A stretch of 64,000 nucleotides of DNA. Source: Mycobacterium florentinum (GTDB lineage Bacteria; Actinomycetota; Actinomycetes; Mycobacteriales; Mycobacteriaceae). The translations under genes were made by a program, and so were the position numbers. The DNA lies in assembly GCF_010730355.1 (NCBI RefSeq), contig NZ_AP022576.1:3534001-3598000 (forward strand), given 5' to 3'. Within the stretch, counting starts at the first letter, position 1. Each line of letters starts with the position of its first letter. This document shows positions 1-8,116 of the stretch, one piece after another. The notes below the pieces were generated by a model. The model made no database searches, had not been told where the DNA came from, and saw only the letters and a program-made list of their open reading frames with translations.

Positions 1-424
1 ACACCAGCCCCAGACCGCGGACCGTGTCGGGCTTGTCGCTCTGGTCGGGCAGACCACCGCCCAGCGAGAACCGGCCGACCAGCGGAACGTTTCCCGCTTG
101 GAAAACCGCCGCCCGGCAGATGGCCGCGCCCGCTCCCGTGCTCGCGAACGATCCGATCGCGCTCAGCCCTTTGGCGTGATTTCGCCGGAACCCGTCGTGG
201 CGGCCGAAGACCTGCTCGAAGCGATCCGCGAAGCGCGGTGGGGTCAATTCGTCGGGTCGCAACCAGCCACCCGCGTAGGCGAACCCGCCGACGTCGACGG
301 CGGCCACCCCGGCCACCGCGCCCATCCCCAGCAGCGCACCGCGCCGGGTCAGTGGGCCGAAGCGGCTGGGTGGTGTTTCCGCAGACCGATCCTCGGGCTC
401 GTGGTCGCGATCAGCGGGCTCCAT
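1..424 (-). CDS. Tat-exported catalase-related peroxidase, 5' part only
   Basis: This gene runs off the left edge, so only about 141 N-terminal residues are seen. The ATG at 424 follows an AGGA-type ribosome binding site. The N-terminus has a twin-arginine signal (PLTRRGALLGMG, then a hydrophobic stretch), so the product is probably exported folded. After it comes RFADRFEQVFGRHDGFRRNHAKG, in two parts RFADRFEQVFG and RHDGFRRNHAKG, which resembles the start of the small heme catalase/peroxidase (SrpA-like) family; a following FSLGGG segment fits this. In the family such proteins use peroxide to oxidise organic substrates. The heme-ligand tyrosine would lie outside the window, so activity cannot be judged. 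Confidence 0.72.
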   Translation of the reverse strand, partial: MEPADRDHEPEDRSAETPPSRFGPLTRRGALLGMGAVAGVAAVDVGGFAYAGGWLRPDELTPPRFADRFEQVFGRHDGFRRNHAKGLSAIGSFASTGAGAAICRAAVFQAGNVPLVGRFSLGGGLPDQSDKPDTVRGLGLV

Positions 425-707
425 GGCCCACCGTCCTTTCCGTACTGCCGCGCAGCGTGGAACTAAGTCGCTGAAGGCAATTCAATCCATGGGCTGTTGA
501 GGTGCGCAACTCTCAAGGGGCTACCGATACGCACAATCCGGACCACGACGCGGCAAGAGGATTCGTTCAACTCTCGCCAAGACCTTCACTATTTACGCTC
601 CGAGGCGTAGCGTAATGGTCGGCCGAGGCCGGGCGTCCCCCGGTCTCGTGTCCACCATCTCCGGCCAGCCAGCCCATGGCGACCCCGAACAGACTCGGAG
701 GAGAACA
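425..707. promoter_or_regulatory. Intergenic region with inverted repeat upstream of the amidohydrolase gene
   Basis: This 283-bp gap separates the divergent catalase-like and amidohydrolase genes and has no convincing ORF. Near its right side is a perfect 7-bp inverted repeat, TTACGCT at 593-599 and AGCGTAA at 609-615, with a 9-bp spacer. Its size suits a TetR- or GntR-type operator for the amidohydrolase/Rieske pair. No regulator gene lies beside it, so the binding protein is unknown. Confidence 0.4.
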
Positions 708-2480
708 ATGTTCGACCTCAAAATCACCGGTGGAACTGTTGTCGACGGCACGGGCGCCGAGCGCTACCGCGCGGACGTCGGGATCAAGGATGGCCAGATC
801 GTCGACATCGTCCGACGGGGTGCTGACGACCCGGAGATGGGAGGCTTGGCGACAGCCCCCGCCGCCGAAACCATAGACGCGACAGGTCAAGTGGTGGCCC
901 CCGGTTTCGTCGACATCCACACCCATTACGACGGTCAGGTCACCTGGGACAGTTTGCTGGAGCCGTCCAGCGGTCACGGCGTCACGACGCTGGTGACGGG
1001 CAACTGCGGTGTCGGCTTCGCGCCCGTACGGCCCGGCAGCGAGCAGTGGCTGATCGAGTTGATGGAAGGTGTCGAGGACATTCCCGGCACCGCACTCACC
1101 GAGGGCATCACCTGGGGCTGGGAGACCTACCCCGAATACCTCGACGCGATCGGCAAGCAGAAGTTCGCGGTGGACGTGGGCAGCCAGGTCGCGCACGGTG
1201 CGATTCGCGCCTACGCGATGGGCGAGCGGGGTGCCCGCAACGAGCCGGCGACACCGGAGGACATCGAGGCGATGGGCCGGCTGGTGCGGGAGGCCATCGA
1301 AGCCGGCGCGCTCGGCTTCTCGACGTCGCGCACGATGGGACACCGCGCAATGGACGGCGAGCCCGTACCCGGCACGTTTGCCGCCGAGGACGAGCTGTTC
1401 GGACTCGGCCGCGCCATGGCGGCCGCGGGTCAGGCGGTATTCGAGCTGGCCCCACAGGGATCGGCGGGCGAGGACATCGTCGCCCCGAAGAAAGAACTGG
1501 ACTGGATGCGGCGGTTGAGCGGCGAGATCGACCGACCGGTGTCGTTCGCGCTGATTCAGGTCGACGCCGACCCGAACCTGTGGCGCGAGATGCTGGACCT
1601 GTCCGCGGACGCGCACGCGGCCGGCGCCCGGCTGTACCCGCAGGTTGCGGCGCGCCCGTTCGGCATGATGATCGGCTTCCAGGGCCATCACGGCTTCAGC
1701 CACCGGCCCAGCTACCGCCGCCTGAAGGCCGAGTGCAGCCGTGAGGAACTCGCGCATCGGTTGGCCGACCCCGCGGTGAAGGCCGCGATCCTGGCCGAAG
1801 ACGACCTGCCCGCCGACCCGACACTGTTGTTCGACGGCATGTTCGCCCTGGTGCAGCACTCCCTGAAACGGCTCTACGCGCTCGGTAACCCGCCCGACTA
1901 CGAGCCCACCGCCGACCGCACCGTGGCCGCCATCGCGAAGGCCCGCGGCGAGGACCCGCTGTCCACGCTGTACGACCTGATGCTCGAACAGAACGCGACC
2001 GCCATGCTGATGCTGCCGCTGTTCAACTACGCCGACGGCAACCACGACGCGATCCGCGAAATGATGCTGCACCCCGCCGGCGTGCTGGGCCTGTCCGACG
2101 GCGGCGCGCACTGCGGAATGATCTGCGACGCTTCCTATCCCACCTTCCTGCTCACGCACTGGGCCCGGGACCGGCACCGGGGTGAGAAGTTGTCGCTGGA
2201 GCACGTGATCCGCAAGCAGTCCCGCGACACCGCCCACCTGTTCGGTCTCACCGATCGCGGCACGATCGAGCGGGGCAAGAAGGCCGACATCAACGTCATC
2301 GACATGAATGCGCTGACCCTGCATCCCGCGGCGATGGCCTGGGACCTGCCGGCCGGCGGTAACCGGATCCTGCAGGGCGCCAGCGGATACGCGGCGACCA
2401 TCGTGAGCGGCACGGTGACCCGCCGTAAGGACGTCGACACCGGAGCCCGGCCCGGCCGGCTGGTACGCGGAGCGCGCTAA
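708..2480 (+). CDS. Amidohydrolase, N-acyl-D-amino-acid deacylase type
   Basis: A 590-residue metal-dependent hydrolase of the D-aminoacylase branch of the amidohydrolase superfamily. The ATG at 708 has a strong GGAGGAG site just upstream; longer readings in frame lack one. Visible signatures are the N-terminal [12 protein letters not shown] strand, the metal-binding H71-x-H73 in VDIHTHYDG, and a late [14 protein letters not shown] segment carrying the usual catalytic aspartate. The length fits the family. It is followed after 11 bp by a Rieske oxygenase gene, so the two are probably co-transcribed and may act in one catabolic route, for example removing an amide or acyl group before ring attack. 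The real substrate cannot be told from sequence. Confidence 0.85.
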   Translation: MFDLKITGGTVVDGTGAERYRADVGIKDGQIVDIVRRGADDPEMGGLATAPAAETIDATGQVVAPGFVDIHTHYDGQVTWDSLLEPSSGHGVTTLVTGNCGVGFAPVRPGSEQWLIELMEGVEDIPGTALTEGITWGWETYPEYLDAIGKQKFAVDVGSQVAHGAIRAYAMGERGARNEPATPEDIEAMGRLVREAIEAGALGFSTSRTMGHRAMDGEPVPGTFAAEDELFGLGRAMAAAGQAVFELAPQGSAGEDIVAPKKELDWMRRLSGEIDRPVSFALIQVDADPNLWREMLDLSADAHAAGARLYPQVAARPFGMMIGFQGHHGFSHRPSYRRLKAECSREELAHRLADPAVKAAILAEDDLPADPTLLFDGMFALVQHSLKRLYALGNPPDYEPTADRTVAAIAKARGEDPLSTLYDLMLEQNATAMLMLPLFNYADGNHDAIREMMLHPAGVLGLSDGGAHCGMICDASYPTFLLTHWARDRHRGEKLSLEHVIRKQSRDTAHLFGLTDRGTIERGKKADINVIDMNALTLHPAAMAWDLPAGGNRILQGASGYAATIVSGTVTRRKDVDTGARPGRLVRGAR

Positions 2481-2491
2481 GGACCGCGTCG

Positions 2492-3850
2492 GTGACCGCG
2501 GCTGCCGGCAATCCGGCACGCACCCGGGAGGAGGATGCGATCGGCACCCCGCCCGAAAGCCCGACGCTGGTGCCGGCCGAACGCTACTACTCTCCCGCGT
2601 TCGCGCAACTCGAGATCGAGCGAATGTGGCCGAAGGTGTGGCAGGTCGCCTGCATGGTCGACCACGTCGCCGAACCGGGCGACTACTTCGAATACCGGTG
2701 CGGCCCATACGGGGTGCTGATCGTCCGCGGTGACGACGGCGAGCTGCGGGCGTTCCAGAATGCGTGTCGCCATCGCGGCAACTCGCTGTGCACCGGGTCG
2801 GGTTCGGGACTGCGCGAACTCAAATGCGGCTACCACGGTTGGACCTGGGACCTGGCCGGTGCGCTCAAGCGGGTGCCCAACCGCAAGGGCTTCGGAGCCC
2901 TGCACATGTCTGATTTCCCGCTGGTCGCGGCCAAGGTCGAAACGTGGGAAGGGCTCGTCTTCGTCAATCTCGACGTCAACGCGATGCCGCTGATCGAGTA
3001 TCTGGAGGCGATCCCAGATGACATCGCCTGGTGTCATCTGGAGGACTTCCGCTGCTACGCGACGCTCACGGTCGACGTCGAGGCAAACTGGAAGACGATC
3101 GCCGACGGGTACAGCGAGACCTACCACATCCAGACGCTGCATCCGGAGTTGCTGCGGTGCGTCGACGACATCCATGCGCCACAACAGATCTGGGGCCGTA
3201 CGGGTAAGTCCGACCAGCCCTATGGTGTGCCGAGTCCACGTTTCGAGGACGCGCTCAGCGACGAAGAGGTCTGGGACGCTTACGTTTACACCCAGGGTGC
3301 GCTGATGGGCGCGGCCGAAGGTACCCCCTTCCCCGCCGACGAACGACGACCCGGGCAGACGGTCGCCGACCTGATCGCGGATCGCACCCGGGACTTTGCG
3401 GCCAGCCGGGGAGTGAACCTGGACTGGGCCGACACCGACCGGATCACCCGGCTGCATCAGTACAACGTGTTCCCGAACATGACGTTGTTGGCCAACGCCG
3501 ACCACCTGACCATCATGTGCTCGCGCCCCGGCCCGGATCCCGACAAGGGTGAGTTGGTCATGTTCCTGATGACCCGGATGTCACCGGGCGCGGCACGCAA
3601 CAAGCCAACGGACGTTCGCGTGCACGCCGGGGAAGCCGAACCCGGCCTGGTCCTGACCCAGGACATCCGGGTGCTTCCGGGCCTGCAGCGCGGCATGCAC
3701 CAACCCGGATTCACCCACGTTGTGCTCTCCGGCGAAGAGCGTCGGGTGATCAACATGCACCGCAATCTCGAGCGCTACCTCGACCTGCCGGTATCCGATC
3801 GGATGACCGGGGGCATAGGAGAACCCGGCGAATTCGGGCCGCCGATTTAA
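2492..3850 (+). CDS. Rieske-type aromatic ring-hydroxylating oxygenase, alpha subunit
   Basis: A 452-residue non-heme iron oxygenase. The Rieske [2Fe-2S] ligands are plain: C92-x-H94 (ACRHRGNSLC) and C112-x2-H115 (KCGYHGWTW). The C-terminal catalytic domain shows NWKTIADGYSETYH followed by LHPELL, giving H212 and H217 as likely mononuclear iron ligands. No reductase or ferredoxin gene is adjacent, so electrons must come from a partner elsewhere. It starts with GTG, 11 bp after the amidohydrolase stop, with AAGGA upstream. Members hydroxylate or demethylate aromatic and other ring substrates. The pairing with a deacylase suggests catabolism of an acylated or amide-linked compound; that is inference. 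Confidence 0.88.
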   Translation: MTAAAGNPARTREEDAIGTPPESPTLVPAERYYSPAFAQLEIERMWPKVWQVACMVDHVAEPGDYFEYRCGPYGVLIVRGDDGELRAFQNACRHRGNSLCTGSGSGLRELKCGYHGWTWDLAGALKRVPNRKGFGALHMSDFPLVAAKVETWEGLVFVNLDVNAMPLIEYLEAIPDDIAWCHLEDFRCYATLTVDVEANWKTIADGYSETYHIQTLHPELLRCVDDIHAPQQIWGRTGKSDQPYGVPSPRFEDALSDEEVWDAYVYTQGALMGAAEGTPFPADERRPGQTVADLIADRTRDFAASRGVNLDWADTDRITRLHQYNVFPNMTLLANADHLTIMCSRPGPDPDKGELVMFLMTRMSPGAARNKPTDVRVHAGEAEPGLVLTQDIRVLPGLQRGMHQPGFTHVVLSGEERRVINMHRNLERYLDLPVSDRMTGGIGEPGEFGPPI

Positions 3851-3900
3851 TCGGCGGCCGACCCTCCGAAAAACCGCGAACGGGTCTAGACTTCCGGCTT

Positions 3901-4278
3901 GTGACGACCGCGTCGAATCCGTGTGGTGACGAACGAGGACAGCTGCCACACCGACTGCATATGGGTTATCAGATCGTCGGCCAGCGGCGGGCGCGGCGGA
4001 TGTGCCGGTCGTTCGCGGACGTGGGCGTCGACACCGGGCCGGTTCGTCTGCAGCAGATGCTCGCGGGCATGCCGGTCAGCGACGAAGAAATGACCGACGT
4101 CAATTTCGCGCTCATCGCGACCCAGATCAAGCGCGACGAGCGCAACGCGAAGCGCAAACAACTCCAGCGCCAGGGCACCCGTTCGCTGATGTTCGCCGGG
4201 ATGATTCTGCTCGTGCTGAACTTTCTGTTCTGCCTCGCCTACCTGATGCTCAATCTGACCGACCAGGCCCCGCTGTAG
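3901..4278 (+). CDS. Small hypothetical protein with a C-terminal membrane segment
   Basis: I do not recognise the family. The 125-residue reading starts at GTG 3901; an ATG at 3961 is an alternative and would remove 20 residues. The central part is charged and probably helical (IATQIKRDERNAKRKQLQRQ), followed by one hydrophobic helix (MFAGMILLVLNFLFCLAYLML) near the end, so it is likely a tail-anchored inner-membrane protein with a cytoplasmic N-terminal part. It converges on the response regulator gene with a 13-bp gap. Codon use resembles its neighbours. Confidence 0.6.
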   Translation: MTTASNPCGDERGQLPHRLHMGYQIVGQRRARRMCRSFADVGVDTGPVRLQQMLAGMPVSDEEMTDVNFALIATQIKRDERNAKRKQLQRQGTRSLMFAGMILLVLNFLFCLAYLMLNLTDQAPL

Positions 4279-4291
4279 CACTTCGATACGG

Positions 4292-4948
4292 TCAGCGCGG
4301 TGCGACGATCCCGTTGTCGTAGGCGTAGACGATCGCGGCCGCACGGTCTCGAAGTCCGAGCTTGCCGAAGATCCGGCCGATGTGGCTTTTGACCGTGACC
4401 CCCGAGATGCAGAGCTCGTCAGCGATCTCGGTGTTGGAGAGACCTTTTCCGAGCAACGTGAGCACGTCGAGTTCGCGGGTGGTCAGCTCCGCGATGTCGG
4501 TCCCACGCGGGGCCTCGGCCACTTTGCGGTACGTGCTGAGTACCCGTGAGGTCACCGCGGGGTCCAGATAGCTGTCTCCCCTGGCGACGGCGCGCACGGC
4601 ACGGATCAGCTCCTCGGCGGAGGAGTCCTTGAGCACGAAACCGGCAGCGCCGGCGCGCAAGGCGCCCGAGAGCAGCTCGTCCTCGTTGAACGTCGTCAGC
4701 GCGAGCACCGGGGGGCCGCCGGCCAGTCGGCGCGTCGCCTCGATACCGTCCAGCCGCCGCATCCGCAGATCCATCACGACGACGTCGGGCCGGTACTCGG
4801 CCACGGCGGCCGGCACCTCGTCCCCGTCGGCGCATTCGGCCACGGTGACGAACCCGTCCTTGCGGCGCAGGATTCGGCGCAAGCCCGAACGCACCAGATC
4901 CTGGTCGTCGACGAGCAGCACGGCGATCTCGGGCGCGGCGTCGATCAT
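4292..4948 (-). CDS. NarL/FixJ-family two-component response regulator
   Basis: A 218-residue transcription factor. The receiver domain has the acidic pair in LLVDDQDLV, the phospho-acceptor D60 in VVVMDLRM, the switch threonine in ALTTFNED and the lysine in VLKDSS. A LuxR-type helix-turn-helix follows (LTTRELDVLTLLGKGLSNTEIA ending VKSHIGRIFGKL). The ATG at 4948 overlaps the stop of the upstream kinase remnant in an ATGA arrangement, typical of a coupled sensor-regulator operon. That kinase is broken (4945-5481), so this regulator is either orphaned, phosphorylated by another kinase, or on its way to being lost. Its own reading frame and key residues are intact. Confidence 0.9.
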   Translation of the reverse strand: MIDAAPEIAVLLVDDQDLVRSGLRRILRRKDGFVTVAECADGDEVPAAVAEYRPDVVVMDLRMRRLDGIEATRRLAGGPPVLALTTFNEDELLSGALRAGAAGFVLKDSSAEELIRAVRAVARGDSYLDPAVTSRVLSTYRKVAEAPRGTDIAELTTRELDVLTLLGKGLSNTEIADELCISGVTVKSHIGRIFGKLGLRDRAAAIVYAYDNGIVAPR

Positions 4949-5481
4949 TGCTTGCACCACCACGGCCTCCAGCTCGCGTCGCCTTCGTCCAGGGGTATGT
5001 CGGCACGCACCGACCACGCGTCAGGCGTCGGGCCCGCGTCGATGGCCCCGCTGAGCAACTCGACGCGCTGGCGCATGCCCCCGCAAACCACGTCCCTCGG
5101 CGGATTGCGGAGCCGCTATCGCCGCCGGCAGCCGGCTGTCCGCGACCAGGCTGGCCGATACTGGTGAAATACGCAGTGAGATAGTTGATTTCGAGTCAGC
5201 AGCAGGCTTGGCCACATTCGCCAACGATTCTTGCGCGATGCGACGTGTAGCAAGGTGATGCTCAGCGAGTGGGCGATCACGTCGTGCACTTCGCGGGCGA
5301 TGCGCCGTCTCTCGTCGGCGGCCGCGTGCTCGGCCAACTTCTGCTGGGCCTCGATCTGCTCGGCCAGCAACAGCCGTTGGGTCTGGTCGTACCCTCCATC
5401 GTGGCGCTGCTGGGCCGGTGGTTCTGGTGGCCGGGCGGCATTCCGCGCCGGGCCGCAACGAGCGCGAAAATGCCCGAACAC
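4945..5481 (-). pseudogene. Remnant of a NarL-type sensor histidine kinase
   Basis: Pieces of one kinase lie in two frames. A dimerisation/phospho-acceptor segment (DERRRIAREVHDVIAHSL, histidine in REVHD) at about 5240-5330 runs into out-of-frame sequence. The next part (RIAQESLANVAK, then SLRISPVSASLV) sits in a second frame, and the last part (MRQRVELLSGAIDAGPTPD, ending PWWCKQ) returns to the first frame and overlaps the regulator start. The region between the histidine box and the ATPase domain is missing, probably about 100 residues. A run of five G (plus-strand C5078-5082) marks a likely one-base insertion, and a TAG lies at 5116-5118. The N-terminal membrane part is also absent. Confidence 0.85.
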
Positions 5482-5518
5482 GAACTGGTTCGGCTATGAC
5501 GTTGTGCGTCCCGGGTTT

Positions 5519-5590
5519 TGCGTGTGCGTTCAGGGTGGTGACGCGCCGACTGAGCCCGCCGTGACCGCACACTCAAAGCTGCTGCCGCAC
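5519..5590 (+). repeat. Dispersed intergenic repeat, copy 1
   Basis: About 70 bp containing TGCGTGTGCGTTCAGGG, then GCGCCG, then GCCGTGACCGCACACTCAA. It aligns along its length with the reverse complement of 13900-13969. It lies next to the truncated 5' side of the kinase remnant, outside any coding region. This looks like a dispersed non-coding mycobacterial repeat. A shorter degenerate unit (GTGCGTCCCGGGTTT) directly precedes it. Confidence 0.55.
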
Positions 5591-5624
5591 AACAAAAGCT
5601 GCGAGTCAACACCATTGATATAGC

Positions 5625-6224
5625 TCAGGCGGTCCTGCGAAAGCGCACGATGTCGTGCCATCGATTGCCGGTCGATAGGACGAATTCGAAGTTCTCGGAC
5701 TCGACGAGATCGCGCAATTCCTGAACACTCATCCGGTCCGGATCGGGAAACGCCTCGGCGAAGACCAGGTATCCACCCGGCTTGAGCACCCGGCCCAGCG
5801 AACGGATGCACGCCGACTTGTCGGGCACCTCGCCGATCACCGCCGCCAGGAACGCGACATCGAAAGTGTTTTCGGGGTAAGGAAATCCGTCGCTCGCCTC
5901 GCCCGTTGTGAAGCCGACATCGTGGAATCCGGCCAGCTCGAGTTGGCGCCGGGCCTTGTCCAGCATCTCGGGCTGCAGGTCGAACAGGTCGAGTCGGCCG
6001 TAAGTGAGCCGGCGGGCGATCTGCACGCTGTAGAAGCCCGGACCGGGCCCGACTTCCAGCACGTGCTCGGAACCGGTGAGGCCGATGCCGTCGACCTTGC
6101 GCGCCGGGTTGGACAGCGCCCGGCGGACCGGGTTGTTCAGCAAGAACGCCGCCTGATGCGGATAGGGGGCGGCGCCTTTGTGGCGCCTCTTGTGGAGCAG
6201 GGCATCCATCCAGGTCGTCGACAT
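5625..6224 (-). CDS. Class I SAM-dependent methyltransferase
   Basis: A 199-residue protein with the SAM-binding motif I HVLEVGPGPGFYSV, a following acidic position at the end of the next strand (LDLFDLQPEML), and the later motifs NTFDVAFLAAVIGEV and LKPGGYLVFAEAF. This is the UbiE/COQ5-like methyltransferase fold. The start ATG at 6224 is preceded by GGAG. The substrate is unknown. Its promoter region contains two overlapping palindromes (6233-6264), so expression is probably controlled by a dedicated repressor. Confidence 0.85.
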   Translation of the reverse strand: MSTTWMDALLHKRRHKGAAPYPHQAAFLLNNPVRRALSNPARKVDGIGLTGSEHVLEVGPGPGFYSVQIARRLTYGRLDLFDLQPEMLDKARRQLELAGFHDVGFTTGEASDGFPYPENTFDVAFLAAVIGEVPDKSACIRSLGRVLKPGGYLVFAEAFPDPDRMSVQELRDLVESENFEFVLSTGNRWHDIVRFRRTA

Positions 6225-6232
6225 CGAGTCTC

Positions 6233-6264
6233 CTAACTTGTCCGTTCAAGTTAGGGTACCCTAA
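6233..6264. promoter_or_regulatory. Overlapping palindromes upstream of the methyltransferase gene
   Basis: CTAACTTG (6233-6240) and CAAGTTAG (6247-6254) form a perfect 8-bp inverted repeat with a 6-bp spacer. The right arm overlaps a second perfect 14-bp palindrome, TTAGGGTACCCTAA (6251-6264). Both lie just 9-40 bp upstream of the methyltransferase start, the usual place for an operator. The second has some likeness to iron-box half sites, but the match to the 19-bp consensus is poor. Confidence 0.5.
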
Positions 6265-6279
6265 GTAAATGCCCCTGCG

Positions 6280-7806
6280 CTAGGCCTGCTCCAGAACCTC
6301 GCGGGCCGGCATGGTGCGGCCGACTTCCACCGCACCGTGGATCTCGACCGTTCCGCCGGTCGCGTGATGTTGCTGCTGCCAGTCGTTAATCGCTTGGTGC
6401 GCAGCATGATCCAAGTAGCTCACCATTAGATGGACGGTGACCGTGGTGCGCTGCGGGATGGACGCCAGCACGCGGGTCAGCCTGGGCAGCGCGAGAAACG
6501 TGCACGCCCCCTCGACGACGACCCGCCACTCGTCACCCACCGGCGCGGCCTCGATCTTGGTGCGGATCACCCGCCAGGCGGTCAGCACGATGGCAAGGGC
6601 GAGTCCGATCATCACGCCGTGCAGCAGATTGAGGAACACGACCGCGACGATGGTCACCAGGTAGACGGTCAAATCGCGTGTCTTCATCGCGGTTTCAATG
6701 TGTGCCGGCTGTAGCAGCTCTATTCCGATGACAATGAGCAGACCGGCCAGGGCCGCGGTCGGGATCTGCTCCACCAATTCCGAAAACGGGATCGCGAACA
6801 GCAGGATCCAAAACCCGTGCATGATCGTCGAGGCGCGGGTCTTCGCGCCCGCATGGACGTTGGCCGCGCTTCGCACGATGACACCGGCGATGGGAAGCCC
6901 ACCGATCGCCCCCGACACGATGTTGGAGGCACCCTGCCCGACCAACTCACGGTCGAAATCGGTACGTGGCCCGTGGTGCATCCTGTCGATCGATACCGCC
7001 GTCAGCAGGCTCTGCACGCTGGTGATGAGCGTCACCGTAATGATGCCAACGACGACAACGCCCCAATTCCCGTGCGGAATGGCCGGCAGTTGCAGCGCTT
7101 GCAACACCGACCCGTCCAGCTCGATCCGGGAGACCCGGAACGGAAAGACCAGCGACACAACGGTCACCACCACAATGGCGACCAGCGGACCGGGAACGGC
7201 GGCCACCTTGGCGGGGGCCCATCGCCAGACGATCATGATGCCGATCACGAGCAGTCCCAACAAGACTCCCGGTCGATGGGCGTTGACGATTTGGTGGGGC
7301 AGCTCAACGACGTTGCGCCAGGCCGTGCTTTTGGACTCCCCACCCAGCAATACGTGGACCTGCTGAAGTGCGATCGTGATGCCGATCCCCGCCAGCATCG
7401 CGTGCACGACGACGGGCGAGATCGCCAGGGCGGCACGGGCAACCCGGCTGAATCCCAGCACAACCTGCATGACACCCGCGGCGACGGTGATGAAACACGT
7501 GATTCCCCAGCCGAATTCACCGACCAGATCGGCCACCACGACAGTCAGGCCGGCGGCGGGACCACTCACCTGAAGCGGCGAACCGCCGACGGCTCCGCCC
7601 ACGATCCCGCCGGCGATCGCGGCGATCAGGCCGGCGAGCACCGGCGCGCCGGAAGCGATTGCGATTCCCAGCGACAGCGGGAGCGCGACCAAGAAGACGA
7701 CCAGCGACGCGGACAAGTCGTGCCGAAGCACCGGGCGCAGCCGGTCCCTCAGGGACACGGCTCTACGTTCGGCCGTTCGCTCTTCGGGCTGTTCGATGAG
7801 TTGCAT
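6280..7806 (-). CDS. SulP-family anion transporter (sulfate or bicarbonate type)
   Basis: A 508-residue inner-membrane protein. The ATG at 7806 follows GAGGGAG; the extra 37 residues readable upstream lack a site. The N-terminus has the conserved SulP core (LRHDLSASLVVFLVALPLSLGIAIASG, here split as LRHDLSASLVVF and LVALPLSLGIAI), then about ten further hydrophobic segments and ASNIVSGAIGGLPIAG, which is typical of the family. The C-terminal part after residue about 430 resembles a STAS domain, shortened. Family members carry sulfate, bicarbonate or other oxyanions with H+ or Na+. Nothing nearby fixes the substrate. Confidence 0.88.
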   Translation of the reverse strand: MQLIEQPEERTAERRAVSLRDRLRPVLRHDLSASLVVFLVALPLSLGIAIASGAPVLAGLIAAIAGGIVGGAVGGSPLQVSGPAAGLTVVVADLVGEFGWGITCFITVAAGVMQVVLGFSRVARAALAISPVVVHAMLAGIGITIALQQVHVLLGGESKSTAWRNVVELPHQIVNAHRPGVLLGLLVIGIMIVWRWAPAKVAAVPGPLVAIVVVTVVSLVFPFRVSRIELDGSVLQALQLPAIPHGNWGVVVVGIITVTLITSVQSLLTAVSIDRMHHGPRTDFDRELVGQGASNIVSGAIGGLPIAGVIVRSAANVHAGAKTRASTIMHGFWILLFAIPFSELVEQIPTAALAGLLIVIGIELLQPAHIETAMKTRDLTVYLVTIVAVVFLNLLHGVMIGLALAIVLTAWRVIRTKIEAAPVGDEWRVVVEGACTFLALPRLTRVLASIPQRTTVTVHLMVSYLDHAAHQAINDWQQQHHATGGTVEIHGAVEVGRTMPAREVLEQA

Positions 7807-8116
7807 TGCTCCCTCGTTCGTTGGGTTTGCTTGGTAGACGTTCCGCGTTTCGCCACACCCGCGATAGCTCACGTCGACGTAACATGCTGGTACACAGGCG
7901 ATTACGTATGCCACCAACTCCGTTGTTCGGATGGGATCGCCTGGCTTCTTTTCCGAACGTATGTGGGCGCGCAGCGCGGGTCAACCGGACAAGCCGTGCG
8001 CATACGGAATGCAAATCTTTTTGGTCGCGCCGTTACGAATTCGCAACGCGCCGCAGCAATAAACCTAAGATCGCGCTAAACAGCTTGGCCTGCTGGATAT
8101 TTCACGTGTATTCGGC
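7807..8116. other. Intergenic region between the SulP gene and the PrrB-like kinase gene
   Basis: This 310-bp stretch holds the promoter region of the SulP gene (transcribed leftward) and the 3' side of the kinase gene. It is noticeably more AT-rich than its flanks around 8010-8090. I see no convincing small ORF, tRNA or strong hairpin terminator in it. Confidence 0.5.

Noticed and set aside
567..2708. 713-codon open frame on the minus strand
   Set aside because: It lies entirely opposite the amidohydrolase and Rieske genes, is rich in Arg/His/Gly/Gln as expected of antisense frames in high-GC DNA, and shows no domain.
6251..6264. IdeR iron box
   Set aside because: The palindrome TTAGGGTACCCTAA matches only part of the 19-bp iron-box consensus and lacks the inner TTAGGCTAA core, so a specific iron-regulation claim is not supported.
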